A stretch of 64,000 bases of DNA from Seiridium cupressi (Eukaryota > Ascomycota > Sordariomycetes > Amphisphaeriales > Sporocadaceae). Below are positions 22,183 through 33,436 of the stretch, one piece after another. The notes beneath the pieces are model-generated. The model saw nothing but the letters and a program-made list of their open reading frames with translations, searched no databases and was not told where the DNA came from. Location: positions 310,001 through 374,000 of the forward strand of contig JARVKI010000030.1 in assembly GCA_036674765.1 (NCBI GenBank), given 5' to 3'. The position numbers and the translations under genes were made by a program. Positions within the stretch are counted from its first letter, which is position 1. Each line of letters opens with the position of its first letter.

Positions 22183-23089
22183 TCAGGTTTTGGCTTTGGC
22201 ATTCGTGGATGACGCGTTTCCTTTCTTGTCGTCGCTGTTGGATGATCTAGATTGGCTATGCCCTTGTCGTCGACGAGCCAATTCGGCCTTGGCCTCTGCA
22301 GCCTTTGTCGCACTGTTCTTCATCTTGGCTTGTTCCTGTTTCTAGGCCATCTCGATCAGTATGATGGCCTTCCTGGCACGGCCGGCGCCCGACTTACAGA
22401 GGCTGGATCCGAAATCAGGATGCGCGCGTCGCCGACTTCCTCAGCGTCGCAGAACTTGTCCGCCCTCCCGTATTCACTGACGAACTCGTTCCCAAGCACG
22501 AGTTCGACGGTGCTCCGGCCGGGCGCCACGAGGAACCAGCCATCAATTGACTTGTTGTCCCTGCCGGCCCATCTGACGCGCACGCGCTCGCTGCACCGGT
22601 AGAATCGTCCCTGAAAATCTCGAAATCTCTTGGCTTCACATCGCTCTCGCTCTAGCCCACACCGTTCCACGAGCTTGGGATGGATCCAGTTGACGTCCGT
22701 CCCTGTATCGTCCTGGATCCGTACAACGTGTGGTTCCGTCGATTTAGCCGTCAAGATTTTGGCGCATAGAACTTGATTCTTCCTCCGGCTGTCGACGTTC
22801 TGGAAGTTTCTTTTCAGTGTCCATGACCATCATATCTAGTAGCCACCAGTTTATGTCAAGAGGAGAAGGGTAGCAACATGGCGGGACTCACTTGCAGGTT
22901 TATAGATTGACTGGAGGCTTTTGGAGGGTCCCAAGGTGAGGCCAAGGCATCACGATGCGGTGAGCCTAGAAAAGGCCGCTTCTGGTCGTCAACGCAACTA
23001 CCACTCCCTTCGCTCCGGGTCCTTTTCTTGGCCACCCGTGTCTCTGTAGACTCGGGACTGTGTTGCGTTCGCTCTCCCTGGTCGACCAT
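22183..23089 (-). CDS. Retropepsin-like (DTG) domain protein
   Basis: Three minus-strand exons, 23089-22892, 22799-22398 and 22341-22183 (introns of 92 and 56 bases, all joins in phase 0), give 252 residues. The central domain reads like the single-domain aspartic protease fold seen in many fungal hypothetical proteins. It has VVRIQDDTGTDVNWI with the DTG active-site triad, then GRFYRCSERVRVRWAG, WFLVAPGRSTVELVLGNEFV (the LGxxFL-type strand) and an acidic tail. The N-terminal 60 residues are basic and Ser-rich. The last exon encodes an Ala/Lys/Gln-rich helical tail (KQEQAKMKNSATKAAEAKAE) that may form a coiled coil. No protease function is proven. The family could derive from retroelement gag-pol proteases, but no transposon parts are nearby. 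An upstream in-frame exon around 23121-23378 is possible. Confidence 0.7.
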
Positions 23090-23759
23090 GGTTCGATGTA
23101 TTTCTGCGCTGGGGTCAATGTCAACAGTATTGTGCTATTCGACGTATAAATCTTGCAGCTGCACATGCAGGTATCGATCCACTGTCGATCTTGCAGAGGG
23201 CCTTCAGTTTCCCCCGCGCGACTGGTGTTCGGCCCGGATGTTCGATCTTCTGCGAAGAAAGGTTGGCGTGCGACCGGTGGAGTGAGATTTGGACATCGGC
23301 CAGCAAATCACACTCGTCATTCTTTAAGGGTGGGCAGCGCGCCGGTTTTATACGCTGTGCTGCGAAGTCACCCTCCATGTTGGCAAGGCTCTGGCTGCCT
23401 GGAACATACTCCTACAATTCTAGACAGAGAGCCTGATTCGCCAATTGTGCATTCACCACCCTTGTCTGTCATGCTGTTCACCTCCATGCATGACATCTTG
23501 CTGACTTGTCGCCCGGCGCATATGCTATGGGTTGCATATCTCTAAACACAATGGTGGTGTGCATTACTCTGAGGTGATTGATAGTCAGGCAAGATGGAGT
23601 GCAGCCGATATATGCGCGCTGCCAGTAGAGCGAGTACGGATGATTCACACACTCAATACCCAGGCAGCTCTCTAGTGTAAGTCACAACTAACGCAGTTCA
23701 AATCCGATCAATAATCGCAGCGAAATCCTCACTGGGAAAATATCAATTTCCCGAACCCA
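23090..23759. other. Intergenic, divergent promoters
   Basis: This lies between the minus-strand DTG protein and the plus-strand DUF6594 gene. A minus frame at 23121-23378 (CDLLADVQISLHRSHANLSS) might be an extra 5' exon of the DTG gene, but I could not find a convincing splice join. Confidence 0.4.
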
Positions 23760-24769
23760 ATGGAAGGTTACGCAAAGTTAGCGCTATTAATGGGCCGCCA
23801 TGATGAGGTTGCCATATTCCGGCGATTTCAAACTCTGAACATGCAGAATCTACTGTACATGCAGGCTGAGCTCGCTCAGCTTGAGGATGACCTCAAGAAA
23901 CTCGCCCGTGAAGACACTGACTCTCCGGATAGGATTTACTACGCCAAGGATTGGTGGTCTCTCTCACAAAGCCCCGAGGACAAGGAGAAAATGCAGTGGA
24001 ACAAGTGTCTTGACATAAGGAAGAAGCTCAAGGAATACAGTCAGTCTGACGATGATCGCTCCGTGCTAGGCCGCACTAATGATTCTGACTATACTAGATG
24101 ACTCCCTTACCCAGGTAGCCGAGCTCTCCAAAGCGGCAGTTCCAAAGTCGCATGACCTCGAGTTCCTCCGCAGTTGGCTGGTGAGGCCTAGTATGGGAAA
24201 CTTCCCACTTCTTGGCCTCGATAGCAAGTCTTACGAGCCGGAGCACATGTTGGACCTCATGACATTTAATTCAAGACCATCCCCGGATCTGTTCTCCCAC
24301 TGGTTCGTGGACAAGGTTGTACCGGCATGGCACAAAGTGCTCGGTAGGAAAATCAAGGTATTTTCCAGCCCACTGACGCTGTGAATCCAGCTAAAGGAGA
24401 CCCAAGAGCACGACTTCAGAAGATCTTGGCTGTGGTTTATATAACTATAACGAGTCGCAGTTGGCCGCCATTCTTGGAGTCGCAACAACAGTTGTTGCTT
24501 CAATGTTGCCAATGTGCTCCGTGGTCCTTCTGTATATTGCCCAGAGTGACACACTGCGACTTGGTCTGGTCATTATGGCATCCGGCATATTCGCTCTGGC
24601 GTTGGCTCTTATGACGAGTGCGAGGAAAGTCGAGGTATTCGCAGCGACCTCAACGTAAGCCGCTCAGTTTATTTATACTACTCTTCCACTAATTTCGAGC
24701 AGGTTCGCTGCCGTGAATGTGGTGTTTCTGACTAATCAGTCGACTATCGCAACTCAAGTAAGCAGTTGA
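23760..24769 (+). CDS. DUF6594-domain membrane protein
   Basis: Four exons, 23760-24039, 24098-24357, 24407-24654 and 24703-24769 (introns of 58, 49 and 48 bases), give 284 residues. The order of motifs matches the fungal DUF6594 family: EGYAKLALLMGRHDEVAIFRRF, LNMQNLLYMQAELAQLEDDL, DWWSLS, LRSWLVRPSMGNFPLLG, and FSHWFVDKVVPAWHKVLGRK. Two C-terminal helices follow (LAAILGVATTVVASMLPMCS and IMASGIFALALALM) with SARKVEVFAATSTFAAVNVVF near the end. A cytosolic helical region is followed by membrane helices. The function of the family is unknown. No damage was seen; the phases of all joins agree. Confidence 0.87.
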
Positions 24770-25285
24770 TTGTGGCGATTAATAAGGCATTCTCCACATA
24801 GATATACTTTGGGGTATCTATCCGAATGGCGTCACATCTGACGCCTATTTGTGTATTACCAACTACCGCATATAATAATATAGCTCCTATCTCTGTGCGA
24901 AGCAAACCTGGTTTAGCATGTCGTATTTTGAGTGCAAACATCGGAGTGTATTAGAAACGTTTGGCAACCTCACCTTAAAGAACTATCTGGAATACGGCTT
25001 AGCAGATCATTACAGGAACCTGCTGTATGTTGTCTTGATGATTTAGCATGTCTCTTACTAGTAAAGAACTAGGTAGGGAGTATAGCATATGAATACGATT
25101 GTTGCGATGATACACGCGACGATAACGTCAATTTGCTGTATACTAAGGAGGGTTGCTGTAGCTCCGATGTTGTAAACAGCTAATGAATGATTAGCGAAAA
25201 GCGCGAATTAACCATGGTCGAACAGTACCATCTCATCTACATCCTTTGCATATATTGCGGGGCCGCCACCTGTCATTAAGATCAC
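24770..25285. other. Intergenic between two 3' ends
   Basis: The stops of the DUF6594 gene (plus) and the HET pseudogene (minus) face each other across about 515 bases with no supported feature. Confidence 0.5.
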
Positions 25286-27413
25286 TTATTCTATCTCCAA
25301 TCGCTGCATTGTGAATCCTCCAAGTAGTCGATCAAAGTCATGGTCCCACATCTCGAACAGTCCTATCCGAGCAAATCGTCCTCCACCTTTGTCTACAAGT
25401 AGAATACCACGGATGACGAAGGTGGTGCTCTTGGAGTACAGGTCATTTGCTGTAGTATCTTCCGCAGCACCAGTCAATCCGAGAAGACATAGTTTGACAT
25501 CGTCCGCGCTCAAAGCGCCCTCGGCATCTGGCCAACATTCGAGAAAGCCTTCATCAATGTTTCCTGGGACGGCGGGATCTCGGTATCCGTCAGAGTAGAG
25601 AGCCAGCGAAAGAGTCCTGCCTAGTTCCCCGTACGTGCTCCCTCGCAGTTGCCCTTGCACCCACTTGACCATCCCGTCCACGATCAGTATGCCTCCAACG
25701 ACTCCTCCAAACGCCCTATTGGGCGAGGAAAGCTGTACGCTCGCATCGATGATGTCTGGTTTGATTGTCGTAGCTATGCTTGCCGCATGTCCTAGCCTTG
25801 CTACTTAGAGACTGCCCTCTTCCCGGTCGAGCCAAGAATACTCGATTTTGCCATCTATGCTCGCCCAGCTCCAACTAGGCGCTCTATATTTCTCTGGGCG
25901 AGCACGGAGGCTGTCGCCCTCGTTATCCACGATCCGGCGCCAGAGAAGTCCAGCCAGTACATGCCCTTGCCACAAACCTGCCAGGTATTCGACCTGGAAC
26001 ATTGTTTGGTATTTTTGTGCAATGCCACCAACAGCACGCAACTTGTCAGAGGGCCGTGTGAGCTCGCGCATGGTGTACCACTCGATGTTCTTGAGCCACT
26101 CCGTGTGGACAGCCCACTCCAATTCATCTGCCGTGAAAGGACCCGACGTAAACCGCGCATCTCCAGCATGCAGGATACGAGCTGGTATTCGCATATCGTC
26201 GCCCATATTCTCAATTTCTCCCGAGTCTGCCAAAGAAATGTCATAACCTTCCCAAGCAACGCGGTCTTCGAAATAGATGATCTTCCTTCTTGACAACAAT
26301 CGTTCCTCGAGCGTCCAAGCTCGCAAATTGATTGGTTGGTCCTTCATCGACCGCTTAGTATCAGCTTCGATGGCGTAGATCGTACCCATGTTGCCTTCTT
26401 CGTCTTCTGGATGGCGGTATGGTAGCTGGAATGCTATGTTATTCTGCTGCGTAGGCATATCAAGAAACCCGGAGGAGGCGTTCTCTCCTGCCGCAGCCAT
26501 AATTGTGATAAAGGCATTCTCGAATATAGACCTTATCTTTGATATCTGCAAGTCCTTATCCGAATCCGAATCTTGGATAATACACAGCGCGTCTATCCAC
26601 AGATATCGCAGTCCAAGCTGACGCGTCACCAGCATAGCATCTCGAAGGGTTTTGGCCGTCTTAGCAATGGGGATCTCAAGGCGATGCTGGTGGTAATTAG
26701 CTTCAATGGTCGTCGGTGTGTTATACTGTGCCGGACCCCAGCAGTAGCTCAAAGCCACATAGCGTGCATGGCTACCACTTTCTGGCTCGACGAGCTTCAC
26801 GTGAAGAGATGCATCGTCGTCCCCAGACACTTCAATAACACGTGGAGGCAGTTCGGCGCCGGTGAAGGGACCACAACGTGTGGTGCGAGCGTGATCATCT
26901 CCAGCTGTACAGTGTTTGATCCAATCCTTAATCTTATTCATCGTCTCAATGCCCGTCTTGGGTGGCTTTTCCCTCCGGTTCGAAATACGATCGGCGGCAG
27001 GGTCGCCTAGGATGATTCGACCCTAGTTAGAATATCTCTTGTTAGAGGTCACAGGCTAATTTACTGGGATAAGCAAAAACATCATATGGTTTATCGCTAA
27101 CCATCGGCCTCGTGAGATCGCTGAGATCCATCATCAACTCGCCCTTTGCGAGCCACATGTGATTGATGACGACGCTCTTCTCCGAAGTGACAGCTGAAAT
27201 CTCTGGTAAATTGGCTAACATTCCCCCTTGCCCTTCTCTGGACACCGCTTACAGATGTATCTTGCATATCGCGCATCCTTCACTTGCTGACCTTTCGAGT
27301 TCATGGAGGCTGATACCCCATTCGTCAGATGGTACCCATCGCTCCTCCAACGGTTATGTCTCTGTTAATTGGAGGCGGCCATCACAATCTTCGCAGACAG
27401 TCGGTATACCCAT
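25286..27413 (-). pseudogene. HET-domain protein with three in-frame stops
   Basis: Two minus-strand exons (27413-27102 and 27022-25286, a 79-base intron) read as one HET protein of about 680 codons. It has an N-terminal CEDCDGRLQL and LERSASEGCAICK, as in many HET proteins, and DPAADRIS. The HET core follows: RYVALSYCWGPAQ, LRYLWIDALCIIQDS, IFENAFITIMAAAGENASSGFL, RAWTLEERLLSRR, then RAPSWSWASIDG and a conserved C-terminal beta-rich part. Three TAA stops interrupt it: 27354-27356, 27249-27251 and 25805-25807. Coding continues cleanly in the same frame after each, and each could come from one CAA codon. The longest intact part (26941-25805, 378 residues) still contains the whole HET domain, so a truncated product is conceivable. 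The 5' end is uncertain. Confidence 0.82.
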
Positions 27414-27966
27414 CTCCAGATCGTCTTGTGGTAACTTGTTTACTCTCACCTGTGAGGCTGGTATGCTCCATGTGTGGCTCGGCTGAAAATGGAAAAGCGA
27501 GGGCGGGGCGTTAGTCTCATCAGGCAGAGCCTTCAATACGCATGCGACTATCTAGTTCGGCAAATACCCGGCGAGGAAGAACAGTTGTAGCTGCGAATCG
27601 TCGTAACATTATGCTCCGCCCCTTCATTGGCATTCATTGGGCTTCAATGCAGCTATTCCTTTCATACCACTTGACCCTAACCAGTTCGCATTGCTAGCCG
27701 TTTCATGTGATCGAGATGAGGCAGCGACTTCATGGTGGGGCTAATGCAAGCATTCATGTATGCGTTGGTCCAGTTCGCAAAATGTCTGCCTCGTGGGGCG
27801 GAGCTCTTTTCTCAACCGGATATCAAACCGCAGCTGTAGGGAGACCCGTCTGCTTATTGGTAGCCATGCAAACATGAATCATCCATAAATGGCCGACGGT
27901 AGTTGATTTAACGGAACGGAGAAGAAGAAACAAACACTTGTAAGAAATTGTATCCTGGAAAGTGAT
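27414..27966. other. Intergenic, divergent 5' regions
   Basis: This separates the 5' end of the HET pseudogene (minus) from the membrane-protein gene (plus). An open minus frame to 27536 may contain additional N-terminal HET-gene sequence. Nothing else was seen. Confidence 0.4.
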
Positions 27967-28730
27967 ATGGCTCCCTTTTTAATTGCCTCTATTCTTGCCC
28001 GACAAGGCTCCGATGTCGCATCCCAAGTTCGAACACAGTGGACGGCTCTGTCAGATATCATGTCGTTGCTATTGCTCGTTGGTGCAGACGTCGTCAAGGG
28101 AGCACTGGCGCAAGAGACCGGAGGCAGCAACTGGCTTCCCCGCCCGTCGTCTTCTCATTTGGATGGATCGCCTACAGCTTGCCCGGTATTCTCGCTGCAG
28201 TAGGTGACAAGACCTCCCTGCCGAGCCCCGAATTTCCAACTGTCGTGATGAGCACTGAATGGGGCTACCATCGTGTGAACAATTCCTGGATCATAAGTCG
28301 CCTTCTCCGTGACTATGAGGAATCCTGGATGCCGATGGAGGTGAAAGAGCGGCTGGATAAAATCTTGGCCGAGGCGGGCAGCAGGCGCCGCCTTGGTCTA
28401 TGTGTCTCCGTCTTCGAGGCAAGTCCAGATGCAGTAGCGGGAGTCCCTGCTAGAGATACCCTTTGGTATTCCGGTTATGCTGTGGCGGCCTTGCAGCTTG
28501 TCATTGCGGCAGTACCCTGGGCAGCTTATGGTATTTGGGAGGAATTCACAGTGACGGCGTTGGGTACAGTCCTAGGCTTTTTCACGGCGAGTCTGCCTCA
28601 CTGGACTCATGAGAGGTGGGCTTGTAAGAGGAATTCCCGGAAGACATTCGTCCTTACTCGAAGTAGAAAAAGCATATCCCGGGTGCGGTCGTTCCATGAT
28701 CAAGACTTTTTTCTCGGAAGATCTCCATGA
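27967..28730 (+). pseudogene. Conserved fungal membrane protein, frameshifted
   Basis: The coding signal starts in one frame (MAPFLIASILARQGSDVASQ, then LSDIMSLLLLVGADVVKGAL) and continues from about 28140 in another (VVFSFGWIAYSLPGILAAVG, TEWGYHRVNNSWIISRLLRD, DTLWYSGYAVAALQLVIAAV, ALGTVLGFFTASLPHW, RKTFVLTRS). Both halves fit one family of uncharacterised fungal proteins with several membrane helices. A one-base change around the C-rich stretch at about 28133-28142 would explain the shift, and I find no intron to bridge it. The C-terminus after FVLTRS also departs from what I expect of the family. It may be a real pseudogene or a local sequencing error. Function is unknown. Confidence 0.6.
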
Positions 28731-29655
28731 AGGGGGAACAATTGTGGTGGCAGGCTGCCAGGGAGCCTGAGAAATCGATGAAGAAAAGCGTAACACAGTC
28801 TGTCCTGGGAAAGGCTTCTACTCTATCAAGCTCTTCCGCATCATCGTATTATAAACACCTTGAGATAAGCTTATATCACGAGAATACAATTTGAACGAGA
28901 AACCAATTAATTGATATTTTTCTTCTTAGACTTTCTACTTAATAAAGTGAAGTCTTTCTTGAGAATGGTGAAATATGAAAAGGCGGAAGAAGTTAGCCAA
29001 TACGCCCGACAGGTATCCGGTTCTAGCAGGGCACATGTAGGTATCAACACTCAAAGCAGACAACTCCAGGTATAATAGATTGATAACAGTTCCTGTCGGA
29101 AACAAGAAAGTAAGAATGAAAGGAGACCAAAGGTTTGACATGCTGAAACATTCAGCCTGGCTGGACGCCGCTCAATTCGAGGACAAAATCCTCGGCGCCA
29201 TCTTGCGCTATCCTTTCAAGCATGTAGGGATTTAGCTAACTTGCTGTTGACGCGCGTATAGGGAGCTGTGAAGAGAAAGAAATAAAGCTCATCAAATCTG
29301 GTTCCTCCTACTGAACAATGCGCAAATGAGCTTCATTGCCCATTAAAATGTCTCTTTTTGAATTCCTTCGTGTAGGTAACCTATTCATCGCGGAGCCATT
29401 TCAGGCAAAAACTGAGAAGGCAGCTGCAATTTTCCGTCCGGTGAATCTTTTATTTGCGCCTCGCGGTGCCCGAAGAACGATCGCACAGTACATGCCGTTT
29501 ATGTGGTGCGGACCAATTTGGCACAACTGGAATGGGCCTCACAAAAAGGGGAGGTGGGAAGAAAATGAAAACAACGGCAAGATGAAGGAATTGAAGTCGG
29601 TGGACTATCTCAACCGCTATTAACAGTCGTCGTTCATCTGGTTTCCCCAGCCATC
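28731..29655. other. Intergenic, nothing supported
   Basis: A frame at 29336-29623 (plus) has no recognisable features and lies mostly antisense to nothing known. AT-rich sequence occurs near 28860-28960. Confidence 0.4.
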
Positions 29656-30534
29656 TCATGACCACATTTCAATCTTCATATTTGACAACCAAAGGGCATG
29701 ATTTGGGTATTCGTCCAAGGCAATGCGCACGTAGTCGTGCCAATCATCATACCAACCACCGTTAGCAAATGTAGCCGATGAATATTCCCAGTAGGCCGGA
29801 TACCATGACGAAAACTCCCAGTCGATGATAACTAGAGTCCCATCGGGCTGCACCATGACGTTTTTCCTCTGAAAGTCGTTATGGGTAAAGGTAGGAGAGC
29901 CATTGCTGCGAAGGACATTCGGCAAGACGTGTTGGTAATACCGAGTTTTGTGCGCCGTCCTCTCGCCGGTTTCTAGCGAGTATATACGAATAATATGATT
30001 TATTAACTCTTCCTCGGTTTCAACCGATTTCTTCACCTCATGGACACCCTGCGCCACTGAAAATATGTCGTCAAGTGGTGGTCCGCCGGTAATGTCGCCA
30101 AAGTAGCCCGGGTGCTGTAGTTGCCGGAGCTGCCGGAGCTGATCGAAGTAGGTCCGAAGTGTCTTAGCGATGGCGGTCTTGCGAGCCTGGTCCAGGGTGC
30201 CCCATAAATCCAGAAGTGTTGTGCCCGGCACATATTGCATGACGATATACGTGACAACGTTCTGCTCCTCCCAACGTTAATAGATAGCGAAGACCTTAGG
30301 GACTGGGACCGTCGTGGAGTTTGATACGTATAACATATTATGAGCCTCGATAGGGGAGACTTCAATGCCGAACTTTATGACAAATCTCTCGTGAATTCTT
30401 ACGATGCGAGAGCCCATGGATTCGTGGAGCAAGACTTTAGAGCCGTCGATGTCATTTGGAGTTGGCAGAGGAGGATTGGCATAGTTCTGAGACTGGTCCA
30501 CAGATAGGACGTTGAACAATGCTGCTTGGGACAT
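29656..30534 (-). pseudogene. Aminoglycoside-phosphotransferase-like kinase, one nonsense
   Basis: A single minus frame of 293 codons encodes a fungal APH/choline-kinase-like protein. Landmarks are SRIVRIHERFVIKFG (with the ATP-site Lys), EAHNMLYVSNSTTVPVPKVF, VMQYVPGTTLLDLW, the catalytic loop THNDFQRKNVMV (HxDxxxxN type) and the metal site VIIDWEFSSWYPAYWEY. A TAA at 30277-30279 interrupts it between KVFAIY and RWEEQNVVTY, where the family has a polar residue; CAA to TAA is the simplest change. The coding match is equally good on both sides, so the stop is the only lesion. The family phosphorylates small hydroxyl compounds and is expanded in fungi; the substrate is unknown. It lies between two HET genes. 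Confidence 0.8.
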
Positions 30535-30799
30535 TATGAACTCACCCCTGATGACAATATTGTTCCCGAGAACTGGGAAAGTCTTTGTCGTCGGTGAGCT
30601 GCAAGGCGGAGGAAGGCAAGTGGGGTTCTGGGCAGTGCTCAGTTAGCACTGTCACTACACATGTACAGGGTCCCTAAGCGGCTCGGCGGCTGGCTTCCTT
30701 AAGCGCCAACGTCCAAGCCTAGGCGGATCGTGGTATTTGCGGCATGACAGACGGAATAGCCCTCCTAGGCCAACCGCCGCAATTCAAGCGGAGCAAGAA

Positions 30800-33079
30800 A
30801 TGATCTTTGCTCTCATCACAGTTTTAGCTATCGCACTGTACACGATGAAGAAAACTAGAGCCATATCGCAACTTTGTGACAGATGTCTACGTGCCCTGCA
30901 GGCAATCAATAGCAGATTTCTCAGCAGCGACGCTCAGCGCGACGTCTCTCGCACCCGAGATTTCGACCTGCGCTCAATTCCTTGCGAATACGAACTCATT
31001 GATTCTTATCCGGATGCCCGTGGACTACGCAACTCGGCAGATACTGGATGCGACTTCTGTGGCCTCATAGTGACATTGCTCCAGTCCGATGAGACACTGA
31101 GCTGCTTCAAGAAGTTTGGATTTGACAGAGACTCCCGATTCAATTTCCGGCTTGAATTATCCTACGAATGGCATAAATCCCATGCACGGCGTGAAGAGAA
31201 CATGGATCGAATGCAGATGTACCTTCAAATGGCCGTGGTCTGTGCGACGCCTCCAGGTGTGTCTTCATCCATCAGCGTGATGCGAACTTGACAGCAAGTC
31301 ACCGACTAACGCGGTATCGGGCTCAGGGAACGATCTGAACGACAGAGTCGGTCGGTTCCACGTCTATTTTCAAGTATCGTGCCCAGGTAATACTACTGTA
31401 TCTGTAACGAGAAAGTGTGTCATTGCTAAACATTCTTCGCAGTCAACTGTCCCTGGCCATCACGGTTGCAGCTCCCACGATCGCTTGGTACATCGCTACT
31501 GGAAGATGGTTCGATTGCGTTCGTGAAAGACGAATTGCGACGATGTGTTGATGAATGCGCTCCCTCTAGCATCGTTGCGGGCGGATTTCTGCCCACGCGG
31601 TTATTGAATGTGACTGGACGCAAGCCGAAACTCGTGCAGACGAGTACACTGTCGAACGGCCAAGACATCGATACTCGCTATATTGCATTGAGCTACTGCT
31701 GGGGAAATGGAACTCAGCCGAAATTGACGAAAAGTTCTAAAGCGAGCATGTCAAGCGAGATTCCTCTAGCGCGACTGGCACCCGTCCAAGCAGACATCAT
31801 TACTCTAGCAAAGGTCTTGGCGGTTCCATTTGTGTGGATAGACGCACTTTGCATCTTACAAGATGATCGCGATGATTGGTGTCGAGAGTCATCAAATATG
31901 CACAGGATTTACGCCTCATCTTATTTGACAGTATGCGTGCTTTCCACAGCTTCTTGTCAGCAAAGCTTTCTCGCCAGAACGTCTGGTACGGTCACTGTTC
32001 CATTCCTCTCAGAGTCGAATGTTGGCGGATACTTCCAGTTACAACCGTTCTTATGGCTAGAAAAAGGATCGAGAATAATGACATACAGTGGCATTCCACC
32101 AGGTAGTCCGTGGAGCCGCCGTGCGTGGACCTTCCAAGAGCAGGCCATGGCGACGAGACTACTTTACGTCACCAAAGCTGGCTTCACTTTCAGTTGCAGC
32201 AGTCGGACAGTATGTGAACAATCAAACTTGGCATCTGATCCACGCAAGGACATTATACTTGCCAATATCCTCATCTCGGAAACGCCTGAAACACTGTATC
32301 GGACATGGGCAGACCGAGTGATTCCCCATTACTCGGCACGCGAACTGACCTACAACCAGGACAGACTGCCGGCATTGTCTGGGGTAGCTCAGATTTTCGC
32401 GCAAAGAATGACTGGTGACAAATATGCTGCTGGACTCTGGGCGAAAGACTTACATCGTGGCTTGATGTGGATCTTGCCTTATATACCGCAAGTGTCCCTT
32501 GAGGAGTTACTACGTAGTTTCAGCGATGAAACGTTCTACGTAAGCCCCACATGGAGCTGGACAAGCCGTCCATCAACCGTGATCACCTACGACGAAGAGA
32601 TAGCACTTTACAATGACCAGTGGAAGCATCATCAACAATTTCAACTCATCGATCTCTCGATCGTTCCACAAGGCTCGGATTCGTTTGGCCAGATCTCAAA
32701 GGCCACCATGTATATTCGTGCGCAGGTTCATACGCTCCCCGCTGCAAGCCTAGGCAATCGCGCGACTCATGACCCTCGATATGTCCTTTACAAATTTGGG
32801 GATGAAGACGATCCTGTCTGCATCATGTGGCTTGACTGGCAGTCTCAAAGGGAAGACTACATGTTGGATGGCCTCTCCCTAGTCCTGATCAGCAGCGGAT
32901 CATATGCCTATAACCCGGAGTCATTGCTGTGTGGTTTAGTAGTACATCCCGCCAGAGGGGAAAACACATTCGTCCGTGTGGGAACGTTCTGGCCACCCCC
33001 TGCATACGAGCACGTCAAGGCTCCAACAATACAGTTTTTTTTCGAAGTTTCTGTGGTGCGAGAATTGAGCATCATATAG
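30800..33079 (+). CDS. HET-domain protein with N-terminal membrane anchor
   Basis: Three exons, 30800-31256, 31327-31386 and 31443-33079 (introns of 70 and 56 bases, the first with a GACTAAC branch site), give 717 residues. The protein begins with a hydrophobic segment (MIFALITVLAIALYTMKKT) that looks like a membrane anchor, unusual for HET proteins. LCDRCLRALQ and CDFCGLIVTLL (Cys pairs) follow. The HET domain is complete: RYIALSYCWGNG, FVWIDALCILQDDRDDW, MHRIYASSYLTVCVLS, WSRRAWTFQEQAMATRLLY, then LPALSGVAQIF, YAAGLWAKDLHRGLMW and PTWSWTSRPS. HET proteins trigger cell death after fusion of unlike hyphae, or act in related non-self responses. It is convergent with the HET gene at 33437-35416. 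The start was taken at the first ATG; the frame is open upstream. Confidence 0.87.
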
Positions 33080-33436
33080 ACTTTTTTCTCAATAGGCGCT
33101 TAGTCATGGGCTTGCAGCGTCATTCGCAACAGTACTCGCATGGGCGACTTAATGCGCTAACCCTAGGGACGTGCATTAGCACCCATAGCGCCCGTGATGC
33201 CTGTGCCGCTTGTGCCTAGTACGCCGACTGTCCGCCATTTATCAGCGAAGGAGGTATTGAAATCAAGTAGATACATGTAGATACCCCACAGCTTTCATCT
33301 TTACCTTTGCCCATGATATACAACCCTAGATTTATGATCTGTACTGAATAATGCTATCTATCCTCCAAAAGGTGCTATATTCTACCACTCCTGACCTGCG
33401 TATCAATCATCTATTTCTGTAAGCCCATCCACGGTT
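33080..33436. other. Intergenic between convergent HET genes
   Basis: About 357 bases hold the 3' ends of the two HET genes. No feature is supported. Confidence 0.5.

Noticed and set aside
24358..24393. 33-base intron in the DUF6594 gene (acceptor at GAATCCAG)
   Set aside because: Too short and it leaves a stop downstream; the acceptor at 24406 gives a 49-base intron and keeps the family sequence.
29336..29623. 95-codon plus-strand open frame
   Set aside because: No motif, no intron signals and no conserved context.
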